From: Zygnema cylindricum
Taxonomy: Eukaryota; Streptophyta; Zygnematophyceae; Zygnematales; Zygnemataceae
Assembly (NCBI GenBank): GCA_037447655.1
Contig: JBBHKE010000828.1
Span: 20,615-84,614 of the forward strand
DNA: 64,000 bases
Reading direction: 5' to 3'
Positions 50,869-62,976 of the stretch are shown in pieces (position 1 is the stretch's first letter; every line of letters starts with the position of its first letter). The position numbers and the translations under genes are program-made. The notes below the pieces were generated by a model. That model had not been told where the DNA came from and ran no database searches. It saw only the letters and a list, made by a program, of their open reading frames with translations.

Positions 50869-51654
50869 TACCTTAATGACAAATTGTAAAGAATCATTAC
50901 AACCGTACACTTCCTAGCCCGATAAGTACAGTACTTTACCGTACAGGAACTCACGTTCCTTGGCGAAACTTTAGGATCTCCCTTTCCGTACAGAAATGTA
51001 CGGTCTTTAAGCCGTTCTGCAATTTGTCGTTATCTGCAGTAAATTTTGTCGCGTCTCCTATTTTTTAAGAATTTAAATTTTTTAAAAAGATTCTGCTTGA
51101 AAAGATTTGAAAATTCCCTTAAAAAAATTAAAAATACATGTTCCGTACGTTCGCACGTGTGAATTCGCTACAGTATCCTCACTACACAAGATCCCTAGAT
51201 TTGATAAAAAATATCTTCTCAAATAAATATTTAGTTTCAGCCATTCAAAATTCGCCACGTATTATTATTTTTGTTGAAAAGTGTTTCGGCTCTTCACAAA
51301 ACGACAAAATAAAAAGATGGAATAGGATGGAATCCGTACGTCAGATCTCTCTCTCCCAATCCGTACGGCACCGACCAATCTTCTTTCCTTCCCACCCCAC
51401 AGTTTTTCTGTCGTCTTCTGCGCTCCCTTCTCCTCTCGAACTCGGATTCTCAAAAATTTCGCGTCGAGTCGAATCTCCGAATACGACAAAATTTTGAAAC
51501 GCCTCCATTGTACGGACACCCATCGTACGGCCGACCTCCGCTGCAGTCCACTTTCTCCCCCCCCCCGAAACTTTGTCCGTTTCCGAATCCACCGTTAAAA
51601 AACGTTTAAACGTTTTAAATAATTTGTCGTTTGTGGATTCATTCGGTGAGGGCG

Positions 51655-52785
51655 ATGGCTTTGAGTTCCGGAAATTCCGGACGTGGCGACAAATTGACCC
51701 TCCGGTCTCCGTACCGTCCGAGGAGCCGACCGACGCAGTACCGCCACGTGGCAATCACCACGGGACTCGTGTGCTGTATTCTCGCGTTTCTGAAGGTGTC
51801 CACGTGGCAGACTGGCTCGGAGCCATTCCTGAAATCATGGGAGAGGTATTCCGCCAAAGGTACATGCCCCTCCCCCCCCTCCCCCCACCCTCTCCCCCTC
51901 CCCCCCCTTCTCCCCCCCCTCCCCCTCCCTCCCCCCCCTCCCCCTCCCCTCCCCCCCTTCTCCCCCCCCTCCCCCCTCCCCTCCCCCCCCCCCTCCCCCC
52001 CTCCCTCCCCCCCCTCCCCCTCCCCCCCCCCCCTCCCCCCTCCCCCTCCCCCTCCCCCTCCCCCTCCCCCTCCCCCCTCCCCCCTCCCCCTCCCCCCTCC
52101 CCCCTCCCCCTCCCTCTCCCCCTCCCCCTCCCCCTCCCCCCTCCCCCTCCCCCTCCCCCCTCTCCCTCCCCCTCTTCCCCCCTCTTCCCCCCTTTTCCCT
52201 CCATTCTGCTTTTTTTTTTTTTTTTTTTGTCGCCACTTTAATCTGAAATTCCTCCTTTACACAGGTGTCCATTTTTTTTTCTTTTTTTTTATCTCTATTT
52301 TTTTTTTCTTTTTTTTTTCTCTTTTGGATTTTTTTGTGTTCGGATTGAATATGCTTTAAAGGTTAAGGTTATTTTTTTGGGTTTTTTGGGATTTTTGGGG
52401 ATTTAGGGTTTGGAGTTTGATGAAAATTTAGGGCTAGGGCTAAGGAAAATTGACTTTTTAGGGTTTGCAAATTAGGGTTCTGAGATTTGTGTGGGATTAA
52501 AATATTAATTAGAGTAGAGTTTTAGGGTTTATAGGATGTGCATATATATATATACATATGTATACCTTTTTTTTTTAATTTTGATTTCACATGCTTCAAT
52601 AGTATTAAAAAAAATACAGTCGCAGATTTCTTGTTTCCTGCTGAACTTCTTAATGACTCTCTTAGTTTCCATCTCTTGCTCTCTCTCCTCTCTCTCTCTC
52701 CCTCTTCTCTCTCTCTACATATCTCTACTATATCTGTTCATTCCTATTTTTTCTTATTCTTATTGTCGTTATTATTGTTTTTTTT

Positions 52786-52831
<46 letters not shown>

Positions 52832-55193
52832 TTCCAGAAAAAGTTGCGAAACCGATTTCTAAACGAAAAATTTTGATCGTCACGTCGGCCCCCTCCTACT
52901 GCCTTACAATTGGTATTTTTTTTTTAAATTAATATTAAATAATTAGTAATTAATAACTAGTAATTAAGAATTAATAATTAGTAAATAATAATTAATGATT
53001 GACTTACATTTAGTAATTATTGATCGATAATAATTAATCGTAAATAATAATGATTAAATATAGTTAATTATAATGCAACATTTAAATAATTGAGAAAATA
53101 AATAAAAGCATGAATGACGATTTTTTTTTATGTGAATGTTGGAACCCAAAAAGGGCAAACTAAAATTATAAAATATAATTGAAATTGAATAGTTTTATTT
53201 ATTTATTTTCATTTCATTTCATTTCATCTCTTCTTATTTTAATAATACAACCCATTTTAATAAGAGACCCTTTATTTTTCCTTTTTTCTAATTTTATTTC
53301 ATTTCAAATCCCTTCTTATTTTAATACCACAACCCATTTTAATAAGATATCCTTTATTTTCCGTTTTTTTTTTTTTTTTTCAGCTGGAGGATCTGGACAT
53401 ATCGCCGAAGTTTTAAAAAATCACGCGATTTTGCCAGAAAACATAATTTTGATGTTTGGTTTAGTTTTGACGATATCGATTCCGAATTACCGATTGTTTT
53501 TAATAAAATTTATTTGTTAAGAAAAGTACGATACTTTTTTTTTTTTTTTTTGGCTGGATAATTTGGGATTGAGAATTTTTTGCAGAAAAACGAGTTACTT
53601 TTATTATATTTTGACCTAATGAAGAATATTTTTTTTATTATTATTATTATTATGATGACTGATAATTTTGAGTAGTTTTTAAGATTATTATTATTATTAT
53701 TAGTATGATTACTGATAATTGTGGGTTCTTTTTATTATCCATTCAAATTTGTGCAAAATAAACAACAAAATTTTCTTTTTGTGGGATATTCAACATTCTT
53801 ATGTGTATTAGTTTTTCAGTTTTTTTATTTATTTTTGCCTCGTAATGAAAGTTATTACTGTGAATAAAAATAAAATAGAAAAAAATACACTCTTCTATTT
53901 TCCCATTTTATTAACACCACATTTCAAAACTAACTTTTGAACCGCAACTTCTTTGCTCCTCAATTGTAAATCCCAACTAAATGCAAACCACCAAATTTTC
54001 CTCCCATTTTTTACTCGTTAAATATTATTTTTTCTTCTTTTTGTTTTTTTGTTTTTTTTTGTTTTTTTCTTTTTTTTATAGCTGATGAAATTGTATCCCA
54101 CCGATTACGATTGGCTATGGTGGCTCGACCATGAAACTCTTATAACCGATTTTAATTTTACTTTTCCTTTTGAAAATTTTTCTTCTGAAACCAAATTAAT
54201 TTTGGCTGCCCGAGAAAATGTCGATGTTTTTCTAGAACCATCGTACGGAGCTATAAACATGGGAACATTTCTTATAAAGAAGTAAGGACTCTCTCTCCTC
54301 TCTCTCCTCTCCCTCTCCCTCTCCCTCTCCCTCTCCCTCTCCCTCTGACCCGAGATCCACTTCGATCCTTGTAATCCGCAGCATTTCCTCGTCAGTTGTT
54401 CAGTCCTTTATCATTAATCCTCATTATTTAATTATCAATAATGAATATCATTAATCCACTCCCTCCCTCTTTTTCCCCTTTCCCTCCCTCTCTCCTTTCC
54501 TTTTCTTTCCTCCTTTCTCCCTATCTCCCTTCCTCCTTTCAATCTCTCCTCATTCCTCTCCCATCTCCCTATCTCTCCCCTCTCCCCCTCTCTCTCCTCT
54601 TTTTCTCTCTTTTGATTCCGCCTTACATGGACTAATCTGATTGGTTATGCTTTCAGTCATGAATCCATATCTATCCGGAAAAAACTGTGGTGTAATTAAA
54701 AATCCCATCACCAAAAATTAGAGCATTATTGAAAAATATTTTTAAGCACAACTATTTTTAAGCAGAAATATCTTTTAAAGCATAAATTAGCATTGCCGGT
54801 ATTCATCATTAATTACTATTTTTTTGTCAGCAAAAACAAACTACTCCGTGAAAAAAAATAAAAAAAACACATCGTTTTCGATCTTTTCCCTCCATGTAAC
54901 TCTTTTCTCTTTCCTTCTTAAGTGTAATTTTCTTCCCTGATTTTTTTTTTCTTATCCAATTTTGGCTTTTAGTGACCCGTGGAGTCTCCAACTTTTGAAC
55001 AATATGGATATTGAACGAAAAAATGCCATTCAATTCGAATCAGGAGTGAATACCAGCCTATGGGAAGTCGTCAAAGGAATGACAAGTGTCACGGATCAAG
55101 CGGTTCTACTTTATTTGTTGTTTAGAATGCAACAAACCAAGGACGTCGACAAAATTGCATTTGAAGGCCCTATATTAGGAGGTAAATTTTGGA

Positions 55194-55266
<73 letters not shown>

Positions 55267-56277
55267 ATATATATAGATTTATTTTTCTAGTTCGTCTTTT
55301 TAAATTTCGGCTTCAAGTTATGAGAGTTTTTGTTCTGAAGGCATTTGCATTATTACTACCATGCGAAGTTTCAAGCTTTATAGATGACGTCAGATGTCCA
55401 ATGCCCACTATATTTTGTCGTCTATCATTTTCTCTCCTCATTTTATTGTTTTGTTCTCAATGTGCAATGTTCGGTCTTGCATCAAAATTATGTTCGCAAG
55501 TCCAATTTCCGGTATCATCTTCCGATATCCGATGTCCTTTTTTGTATTGTTGATGCTCCATGTTCGACTTTGAATGGTGCCCGATTTCCCATTTTCCATT
55601 ATCCGATCAGCATCATCTGTTTCCATTGAACAATGTCAATTATGCAATTTTGCATGTTTTATGTACTGACTGTTGCACAGTATCCAGTGCTTAATTTCAA
55701 AAGGTCTAGCTTAGCCAAAGTTTAATGGTGAATAGGAAAGTATTCTTCACTTCATAACTCATTTTTTGTAATCCTCACCCGCAGGGCTGCGGTTTTCATT
55801 CTCGGATGCGATGGAGAAACTTGTTGAGCTGAATCAAATCCAAGACTCGGCCAATTACGACAACGACAAACCTTTTCTGGTCAATTTTGCAAGTTGCGGT
55901 TTCTGCATGGACCAGTCAGAGGCGGCGGAAGAAAGTTGTCGAGCCGACTTTCGATTTGCATATAATTTCGCAGATAACCAGGTAAGCGCGTGAACAACGC
56001 AGATTGAGTGGAAACGGTGCCCATTCTAGTTTTAAAATGTAGTTCTAAAATGTTTAGATATCTGTAAAGAGCCAATCTAATTTCATTTTTTGTGGGACAT
56101 GGTTGACAAGCATGTACATCTCAAGCCAAATGTTTGTCGCTTTCTTGGCATGTACCAAAACTTGTATATAAATTTTGCGGTGTTTCTCAGGTGTTAGCTG
56201 AGATGCAGCTTCAACATGCGGATATCTTGAGGGCATCCTCTCTTCGAGATGTTCCCCAACCAGGAAAAGACAGGTGA
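51655..56277 (+). CDS. GT34 family glycosyltransferase (XXT/galactosyltransferase-like)
   Basis: Exons 51655-51859, 52832-52912, 53384-53525, 54082-54281, 54973-55181, 55785-55981 and 56191-56277, about 373 aa; GT34 proteins are usually 400-500. It is a type II Golgi protein: a basic N-terminus (SPYRPRSRPTQYRHV), one span (AITTGLVCCILAFL), then the catalytic domain. Landmarks: RKILIVTSAPSYCLT; FARKHNFDVWFSFDDID; FNKIYLLRKLMKLYPTDYDW; WLWWLDHETLITDF, where the family has DxD; NMGTFLIKNDPWSLQLLNNM; VTDQAVLLYLL; NFASCGFCMDQ; and FAYNFADNQVLAEMQLQHAD. GT34 enzymes add xylose, galactose or mannose to wall or N-linked glycans; the acceptor cannot be told here. Exon 2/3 junction: canonical borders leave one base too few. 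The stop follows AGGTGA, which is also a usable donor; joining to an exon at 56455 would end KYTAEKEG instead. Confidence 0.85.
51870..52196 (+). repeat. C-rich CCCCT microsatellite in GT34 intron 1
   Basis: About 330 bases of CCCCCT/CCCTCC on the sense strand just after the first donor site. Long Pro-rich or Gly-rich frames here are artefacts. Poly-T runs follow at 52211-52229 and 52777-52829; the latter supplies the tract before the exon 2 acceptor. Confidence 0.95.
55195..55262 (+). repeat. CT dinucleotide repeat in GT34 intron 5
   Basis: About 33 CT units beginning some 15 bases after the donor at 55182. A third sense-strand pyrimidine repeat placed close to a 5' splice site in the plus-strand genes. 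Confidence 0.95.
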
Positions 56278-56999
56278 TTATTAGAGTCAAGGAGCCGAAA
56301 AAAAAACCCCTTAGGAGCTAGAATGTCTTTATTTTACTTGTCACGCAATAAAGGAAGCATTGAGCACAAGCCGCTTGTTGGACCGTTGTACTTATTTATA
56401 TTACTTAAAAATGTTATGACAAAAGCACAGCCTTGTTTTTGTTTTTCTATTTAGAAAGTACACAGCTGAAAAAGAAGGATAGTCTTAAAAAGCCTCGCGG
56501 AGACAGATCAGCTGGCAAAAAGTGCCCAAGTTTTGAGTTAGCCATTTACGCCAATTTGTTTTTCCTCTTTTTTTTATTGTGTAACCTCTTAAGCAACTTT
56601 GTGAACATTCAATTGTCATTGGTCGGCATCTGTATTCCTTGTTTCTCCACCAATGGGAGCATCTGTGTTTCCTTTATACCCTGTTAAATCCTTTTATCTG
56701 CTTTTGGTCCTCTTCAGCATCCGATTCATCATCAGTTAAAGGAGAAAACACTTGTCTTACACCAATATGCCCATTAGTTTCAAACATCTACAACCCCAGA
56801 ATCCACTTTCCACGATCCTGTTTTGCTACCTCTTGGACAACTTTTCATGAAAATCCTTGTACCAATTCCTCCTTTATTTCCAAACCATTTGTGCATTCCT
56901 TACAAATCTTTTTTTATAAATTCAATCAGTTAAATACATTTCGTCGAATGGGAATATTTCCGAAGGAACAAATACCTTATTATAAGCAAAATTAACGGA
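56278..56999. other. Spacer between convergent genes
   Basis: 3' flanks of the GT34 gene and the minus-strand gene. Apart from the possible alternative GT34 end at 56455-56482, nothing is recognised. Confidence 0.6.
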
Positions 57000-59900
57000 T
57001 TAAATTTCTGATGCTAGATGCATTGCCTTTGAGACCAAAGTGACTTCGACAACATAGCTTTCCAGCATGCCGCAGTAATCCTTTAGTCGGTCGCGTTCAC
57101 TAACAAGTGACTCAATGCTGTCAAAGGCCAATCCATTTTTTAAGGCCAATCCATGTTCCCCTGGGAGATGTTTCGCTGTTAAAGAAGACTGGCCTGCTAA
57201 ACTTCGAAGAGAAGGCGGGGAGTTTTGTGCGTGAGACTCTTTTCTGATGTCAGGAGCTTGTTGAGAAGTCGGGGAAGGCTTCTGTAACTCTGTCCTCTTT
57301 TTTGGAAGGTTTTCCACCAATCCTGGACAAAGGGGAAAAAAAAAAACCAGTCTGAGGTGTGCTTCCCTTCTCAAATGCCCCAAAACAGAAAATACATGAC
57401 TTGGTATCTTCTACGTGTATTTAAGATGTATTCAAGAAAGCCAACCTTTCCGATTTGATCCCACCTAACCAGACAGTCACCACAGCAATGATTTGTTTGC
57501 ACTATTGGGCATTGAAAAACAATTTATTGAACGTAAATGTACTTAGATTATGAATGTTATTTTGAGAAACGCGCTAAACCACGAGTAACCGAACCTTTGC
57601 ATCTGACATTTCTTAGCCTTGAGAGAAATAAGGAGGTTTAGACTGCATACCAGACAATGTGAGACCATTTTCTAATCTTGAGAGAAATAAGGAGGTTTAG
57701 ACTGCATACCAGATAATGTGAGACCATTTTCTACTCTTGAGAGAAATAAGGAGGTTTAGACTGCATACCAGGCAATGTGAGACCATTTTCTTAGCTTGAG
57801 AGAAATAAGGAGGTTTAGACTGCATACCAGGCAATGTGAGACCATTTTCTTAGCTTGCGAGAAATAAGGAGGTTTAGACTGCATACCAGGCAATGTGAGA
57901 CCATCTGTTCCTGAAGTTGCCTCACCTCTGGCGATGGTGATGCTGGAATGAGGTCAAAATATGTTAGGCAAACTTTCAAAGTTGTGGAATGCCAAGGCTG
58001 TTTAAACCATGATGTGGACATGTGATATAATGAACGTATTTTTTCACTTACTGCTTATGAACTTCGATGAAGCTAGATCAAAGACGTATTTTCAGATTCT
58101 TGAGGCAACAGTCTGAAGAAAGGTGACACTAACCATTATCCTCTCTCAAACAAACAAACTGACACTTTTGTGGAAAATGTCGCTTTTAGAATTTATGGAC
58201 GGCTTACATTTTTTCTGAAGTCCCATCTTTGGATCCATTGTTGTCCTTCATATATTTAGTTTGTGAGGCCATCCGATTTTGGCAGTCTTCATTCCAAGGT
58301 TCTTGAGAAAGAATGGATTTATCAGCAACTGGAATATCCGTTGCCTCCTCACTGACACAAAGATCTGTTGTTCGAACATTGTCGTTAATCTGTTCATCCA
58401 ACAGCAATTCTTGCCGATCATAAACGCTTGGTTTCATGTTCTGCTTATTTTCCCCAGAAGAAGCTTCAGCCTCCAAAAAGGAGTACAATTGTATTAAGGA
58501 CTTGGCCGCATTCTGGCGTTCGCTTGATATGCTGGAGTTAGAGCTGCAACTTTGCTTTGCTTTCAAACGGCTTATGGATTTGCTGGTAGAATGGGGGCCT
58601 TGACATTCTATCCCAGTTGAACTTTTTGTTGTCCCAACGACTTGCTGTTTGCTTTCTGTTCTAATAATCGTGTCAGGTCTTCCATTATGTCTCGTATCAC
58701 TATTGCCTGTGTACCTATTGCGATTCGGTGACACTCCATTTCGTTGTGAAACTGCTCCGACTACGTCATTGTCTCCACCTGATTCAGAATTTGCAGTTTT
58801 GCTTCTATCTAAGCTGGTCTTAACTTCCGAATCTTTTCGTTTGTGGTGAATGTTTGCAGCATTAGTTTCAAGAGACTGATGCTCGGGATGATGCTGATTA
58901 TCTTGAGAAAGATTCTTCACAGCTGTAAACTTTTCTGAACTAGCTTCCTTCATCGATAAACTTCTGTCATCACTGTTAATTACTTCCGCAGACGGCTGTA
59001 CTACGGGAACAGATTCTGATGGCACCAAGCCTGCATTATCTGTTTCTTTTGACAAGGTATCGTTGATGCACTGCCCCTCTCCCTTTTTCCTGTCATCACT
59101 CTGCACAACCTGTTTTGCATCTTCGTTCTGCACGTCTTTTGGTATTGTGCTTAATCCATTCTCTACGGGTCCGACAATTGATGGTGCATCAACTGGAGGT
59201 GGATGCTTGGACATAATGTATGGTTCCTCTGACTTTGATTTCTTTTCATGTAAGTGCTTTTTATCCAAATTTGGACTGAAAATCTCAGATTTGGCACTGA
59301 CAGATGTATCTCTGGCAGCAGTAGTTTTCATCACGTGCTTTCCCATATCAATAGCTGGCACCTCTCCGACTCCTAGATCCTCATGCGACTCAAAAATAAT
59401 TTCTTTTGTCGACGAAGTAGATTTTGTTTCTCCCAAATCCACCAAATCCTCCATTTTTTTAACAAAAGAGAGTGGACGAAGTCGAGATAAACACTTTTCT
59501 TGAAATACAGCCACAGTTGGTTTCCTTATTGTTTCCCCGTCTCCTTTAGAGGGCACTAAGCGAGAAAACAAGATTGGTGCGTTATTGGAGATCCTGGCAA
59601 CAGGTTTATAATGGCGTTCCCCCGACCCACTCTTGTGCACACCCAAGACTTGGGGATTGAGGAGCTTGAGCCCCTCAGTACCATGAATGTGGGAATTATG
59701 ATCAGTACTCTGACCTTGACCTTTGAGAATTTTACCTGCTTGCTCTTCAAGAATTGTTTTGACAACAGTACCAGACGATTGGTTTGTGACCTGTTCTTGA
59801 ACTGTACCTGACAACAAGGATGTGGGTACAAAAGGGCAGTTGGAAATTGGCTCGGTCAAGGTCATTTTAACCTTCTCAGTGGCATTACTTTTTGGGCATT

Positions 59901-62900
59901 GAGGATAGGAGGAGGGCGGAGAGGAGGCTACCTTTTCCCCAATCATCTCTATTGTCCCTGCCGAAGGAGGATGATCAGGCATTTTTCCCAAACAACCCTC
60001 TTTCTGGATCATTGATGTCGTTTCCTTCACCTTCAACCTGATATCCTGTTCCAAAATAGTATCAGCCTTTCCCTCTTGATTACTGTGGGCGACAGGCACA
60101 TTTTTATTTGTAGGGGAAAGGAATTCAACCCGTTTTTCCTTTTCTGAGGGCAATGGATTTCCCTGGCCGACCTTGACAACATGGCATGCTTCACCTGCAG
60201 TATTTTTTACGTCCTCTAGAGGAAGTTTAGATGGCGATCCATTTACATTTGAATCAACTTCCGTTTTTTCCCAATGAACATTGAGCTGGGTTTCATTTGT
60301 CGCATTTTGCTGCAGTAAATCCATATCAGGATGACCACGACTGGATACGTCTTCACTCATGTCCTTCAGTATTTCCTTACAATGTTGGCTTTCATGTATT
60401 TTCACCAAACTGTGGGTTTTAACACCTGCAAGAAAGGAAAAAAATGAACTCAAAAGTTGGACATTGAATGACTGAAAGCACCAGCTGTTTGGGCGTACAT
60501 TTTGTGTTGTTGTGGCATCCTTCACTTTTCATCGGATGCATGGAGGTTTACTTAATTCCTGGTTATCACTGGAAAACAGACATTTGACACTGAGAACTGG
60601 TTCAATGATATGCCCTGTAAACAAATTCCGGGAATCTCTTTATCTAGCCTTATCTTTTCCAATCAACAATGTTGAAGTGCCATAGATAGACACAGACAAC
60701 TGTATGAGTCATTTTCTCGACAACTAGTTCTAGGGAATGACTGAATGAATTTTAGTTTAACTTTATCGGAAGCTCATACTTAGCCACTCTAACAAATAAG
60801 ATGATGGCTTAAAATTTGAATAGGCGGATTGTTCCAAGTGTTGAAGCAGTCCTCAAGCAAGTGACTTCTTTAAGCGATGAATGACGATGACAAGTATTAC
60901 TTTGAATTCGGAAACCAATTAGCAACAGTGTAGGTAGTGATTGGAGCCACGTATAGTATAATTATTGACACAAATACAGTTTCTTTTTTCTAGCCAGCCA
61001 GTCGTGCAAGCATTTGTGTATTTACAGTTCTGAAGTCAGGAGCGTACCCGCTGGATTATCCTTGGAATGAGATGGGGAACAAACTAAATTGCGTCTGTGA
61101 ACTTCCTCCTTTAATGGATTCTCTGCCATCCAAGAGATCATCGAGGAACAAATGGCAAAATGAGCACACCTCATGGTTATTGTTTTCATTATACTCTGCC
61201 ATATTGGCACACTTGATTTGAGAGCAGTAAATCTGGTGATATTCCATTTTCTGGAGCTAATGTATATTTTCTTTTATGGAAGATGTATACACTGTATAGG
61301 TGCCTGTAAGGAAAGATCTTTGTTTTATAGTTCAAATGTGCAAAAACAAATGAAAAAACTATGCGTGGTTACCCCGTGCTATACGTGTACGAGTTTGGGT
61401 ACATTACTTGTTTAACATGGGGTGATTGCACTATGCTTTGTTTGCTTATCAACTTATGGAGCGGAAGGTCAAGGGCAACAGGAGTACATGTCAAAGTTTG
61501 CGGCCTGTTTGTGCAACATCTTGTCTTTATGGTGTTCCATGAATGTATGAAAAGGATCAACATTTGGAATGAAACACAGAATCGCCTAGTCAATGCTCCC
61601 TAGACCTTACCCTGAAGAGCTGACTCCTTATAGGAGTCTTCTCGAGCTTGTCCTAAAACCTTAAGGTGGTGGCTGTCCTCCAACTGATCTGCCCCAGACA
61701 GTACACCGCGAATTGTAATTAGGGTAAAGAAAGAATTAGAGTAAAAAAAGAAAAAAAAAAGTTGAGTTATTCTAATTTGTGTAATCATTTTTTTTCAAAA
61801 ACAAATTTTACTCTAATTTATCAATAACTCTAATTTGGGTTTCTTTCCGTACTAATTATCCGCGCTGATATCTTTACTGTAAACTAGGTACACGTACAGA
61901 ATCTGACAAAACGTAGTTTCATGTCATTATGACGTTTGCACTACGCGGTTTGTTAAAACGCAGTTACATGATAACGGCCTGTATTAAATCATTTTTGTAC
62001 TTTTTAGTTAATAAAGTACAATTTTGCACGGTCAGACACCGACCGTGCATCACACTATTTAAAACGGCACTATATTAGAGTTGTTAACGCTGATTCAAAA
62101 AGTACCTCAAATAATGTAAAGAATAATTTAGAATAATGTACTCTATTTAGGGTGATAGAGTCAATATTTGGGGCGACGGAATCAGCGTACATAACGCTAA
62201 TTACGATTCGTGGTGTAGTCATTGACGATTGTTAAGGAAAGCTACACTGCCCATCGCTATCAGTGTAAAGGAATTCTTAGAGCAAAATTAGTATCTACAA
62301 TATTAATTTCGGGCAGGGTCAGTATTTTATGATTTTCGGCCAAAAAAAGTTGCGACTGAATTAGTGTAATTAAGACTAATCTCGACGGGCAAAGTAATTT
62401 CCTGGCGAGCAAGCATCTTTTTGTGATCATTCAGGTTATGAGGAAAATGGTGACATTACCCTCGTAATCTCAAGTGGCTGCTCAAAAACAAATAAGCAAT
62501 TGACCTCAACTGCTAACAAACCTCTGTTTTTTGCAAATTTGGAAGCTGTCAAATCATTGTATTTGATTAGTTTTTCGGCAAGCCCAGACGTTACTAGCTC
62601 TAAACAGAAGAATTGTGTAATGTACTATTTGCGAGTTTTACTCAACAGTTTCACCATTCCCCTAAATGTCGAAATATGGTGAAACAACTTCGAACTTTAA
62701 AAGATTCTTGCTCCGATTTTTGCTCCTTCGGACAGATTAAGGAAAATTAAATCAAGCATGACATAACTTCATGGATAACCTTGCTGTTTGTCAAAAAAAA
62801 AAATCACGATGAACTTCATAACAATTTGCTCACCGTGGTCTGGAAGGCCTGGACTGCCCAAGTAGCTCTTAGAATCACAAGCACTATCTGGATCCTTTTT

Positions 62901-62976
62901 TGTGTAGGACCTGCCCAACCAAAAGTGGCCAGAGACAGGTAGGCCAATTCTGACGCAAACTAAGTTAGAGCTCTGC
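57000..62976 (-). CDS. Large, mainly disordered protein with C-terminal helix; 5' end outside
   Basis: Exons on the minus strand: 62834 to about 62976 (start uncertain; 62910 is another acceptor), 61048-61122, 58208-60425, 57887-57942 and 57000-57322. Every junction has GT/AG borders and matching phase, giving more than 900 aa. The 2.2-kb exon encodes a Ser/Lys/Glu-rich, low-complexity chain with no fold I can name. It includes SRLVPSKGDGETIRKPTVAV, MEDLVDLGETKSTSSTKE and NAAKSLIQLYSFLEAEASSG. The last exon ends in a likely coiled coil (SIESLVSERDRLKDYCGML, ESYVVEVTLVSKAMHLASEI). No signal peptide or transit peptide can be judged without the first exon. Disorder with a terminal helix suits a scaffold, nuclear or cytoskeletal protein, but this is only inference. 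The donor of the penultimate exon lies inside a 59-bp tandem repeat. The intron 61123-62833 contains two small transposons. Confidence 0.7.
57606..57903 (-). repeat. Five-copy 59-bp tandem repeat spanning a splice donor
   Basis: GAGAGAAATAAGGAGGTTTA recurs at 57621, 57680, 57739, 57798 and (GCGAG variant) 57857, a strict 59-bp period with few substitutions. On the minus strand each unit holds CTCACATTGCCTGGTATGC, the end and donor of the penultimate exon of the large gene; two units have a one-base change just before the GT. The copy at 57857 to about 57903 belongs to the exon itself. Confidence 0.92.
61704..62215. mobile_element. TA-flanked inverted-repeat element, family 3
   Basis: CACCGCGAATTGTAATTAGG at the left and GCTAATTACGATTCGTGGTG at the right, with TA outside both. 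It is 512 bp, non-coding, in an intron of the large minus-strand gene. Its ends resemble those of families 1 and 2. Confidence 0.8.
62245..62394. mobile_element. TA-flanked inverted-repeat element, 150 bp
   Basis: CACTGCCCATCGCTATCAGTG at the left answers ACTAATCTCGACGGGCAAAG at the right, with TA on both sides. It lies 30 bp from the preceding element in the same intron. Confidence 0.65.

Noticed and set aside
51755-52359. Proline-rich and glycine-rich frames over 140-240 codons
   Set aside because: They arise from the CCCCT repeat in GT34 intron 1; only the first 68 codons of one frame are a real exon.
53384-53520. Frame AGGSGHIAEVLKNHAILPEN as GT34 exon 3
   Set aside because: It is what canonical splicing would give, but it ends in TGT TAA and does not resemble the family. 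The next frame (FARKHNFDVWFSFDDID...FNKIYLLRK) fits and leads in phase into exon 4.
57606-57903. Regular 59-bp repeats as a CRISPR-like array
   Set aside because: The units are contiguous without distinct spacers, in a plant nuclear intron; they form an ordinary minisatellite.
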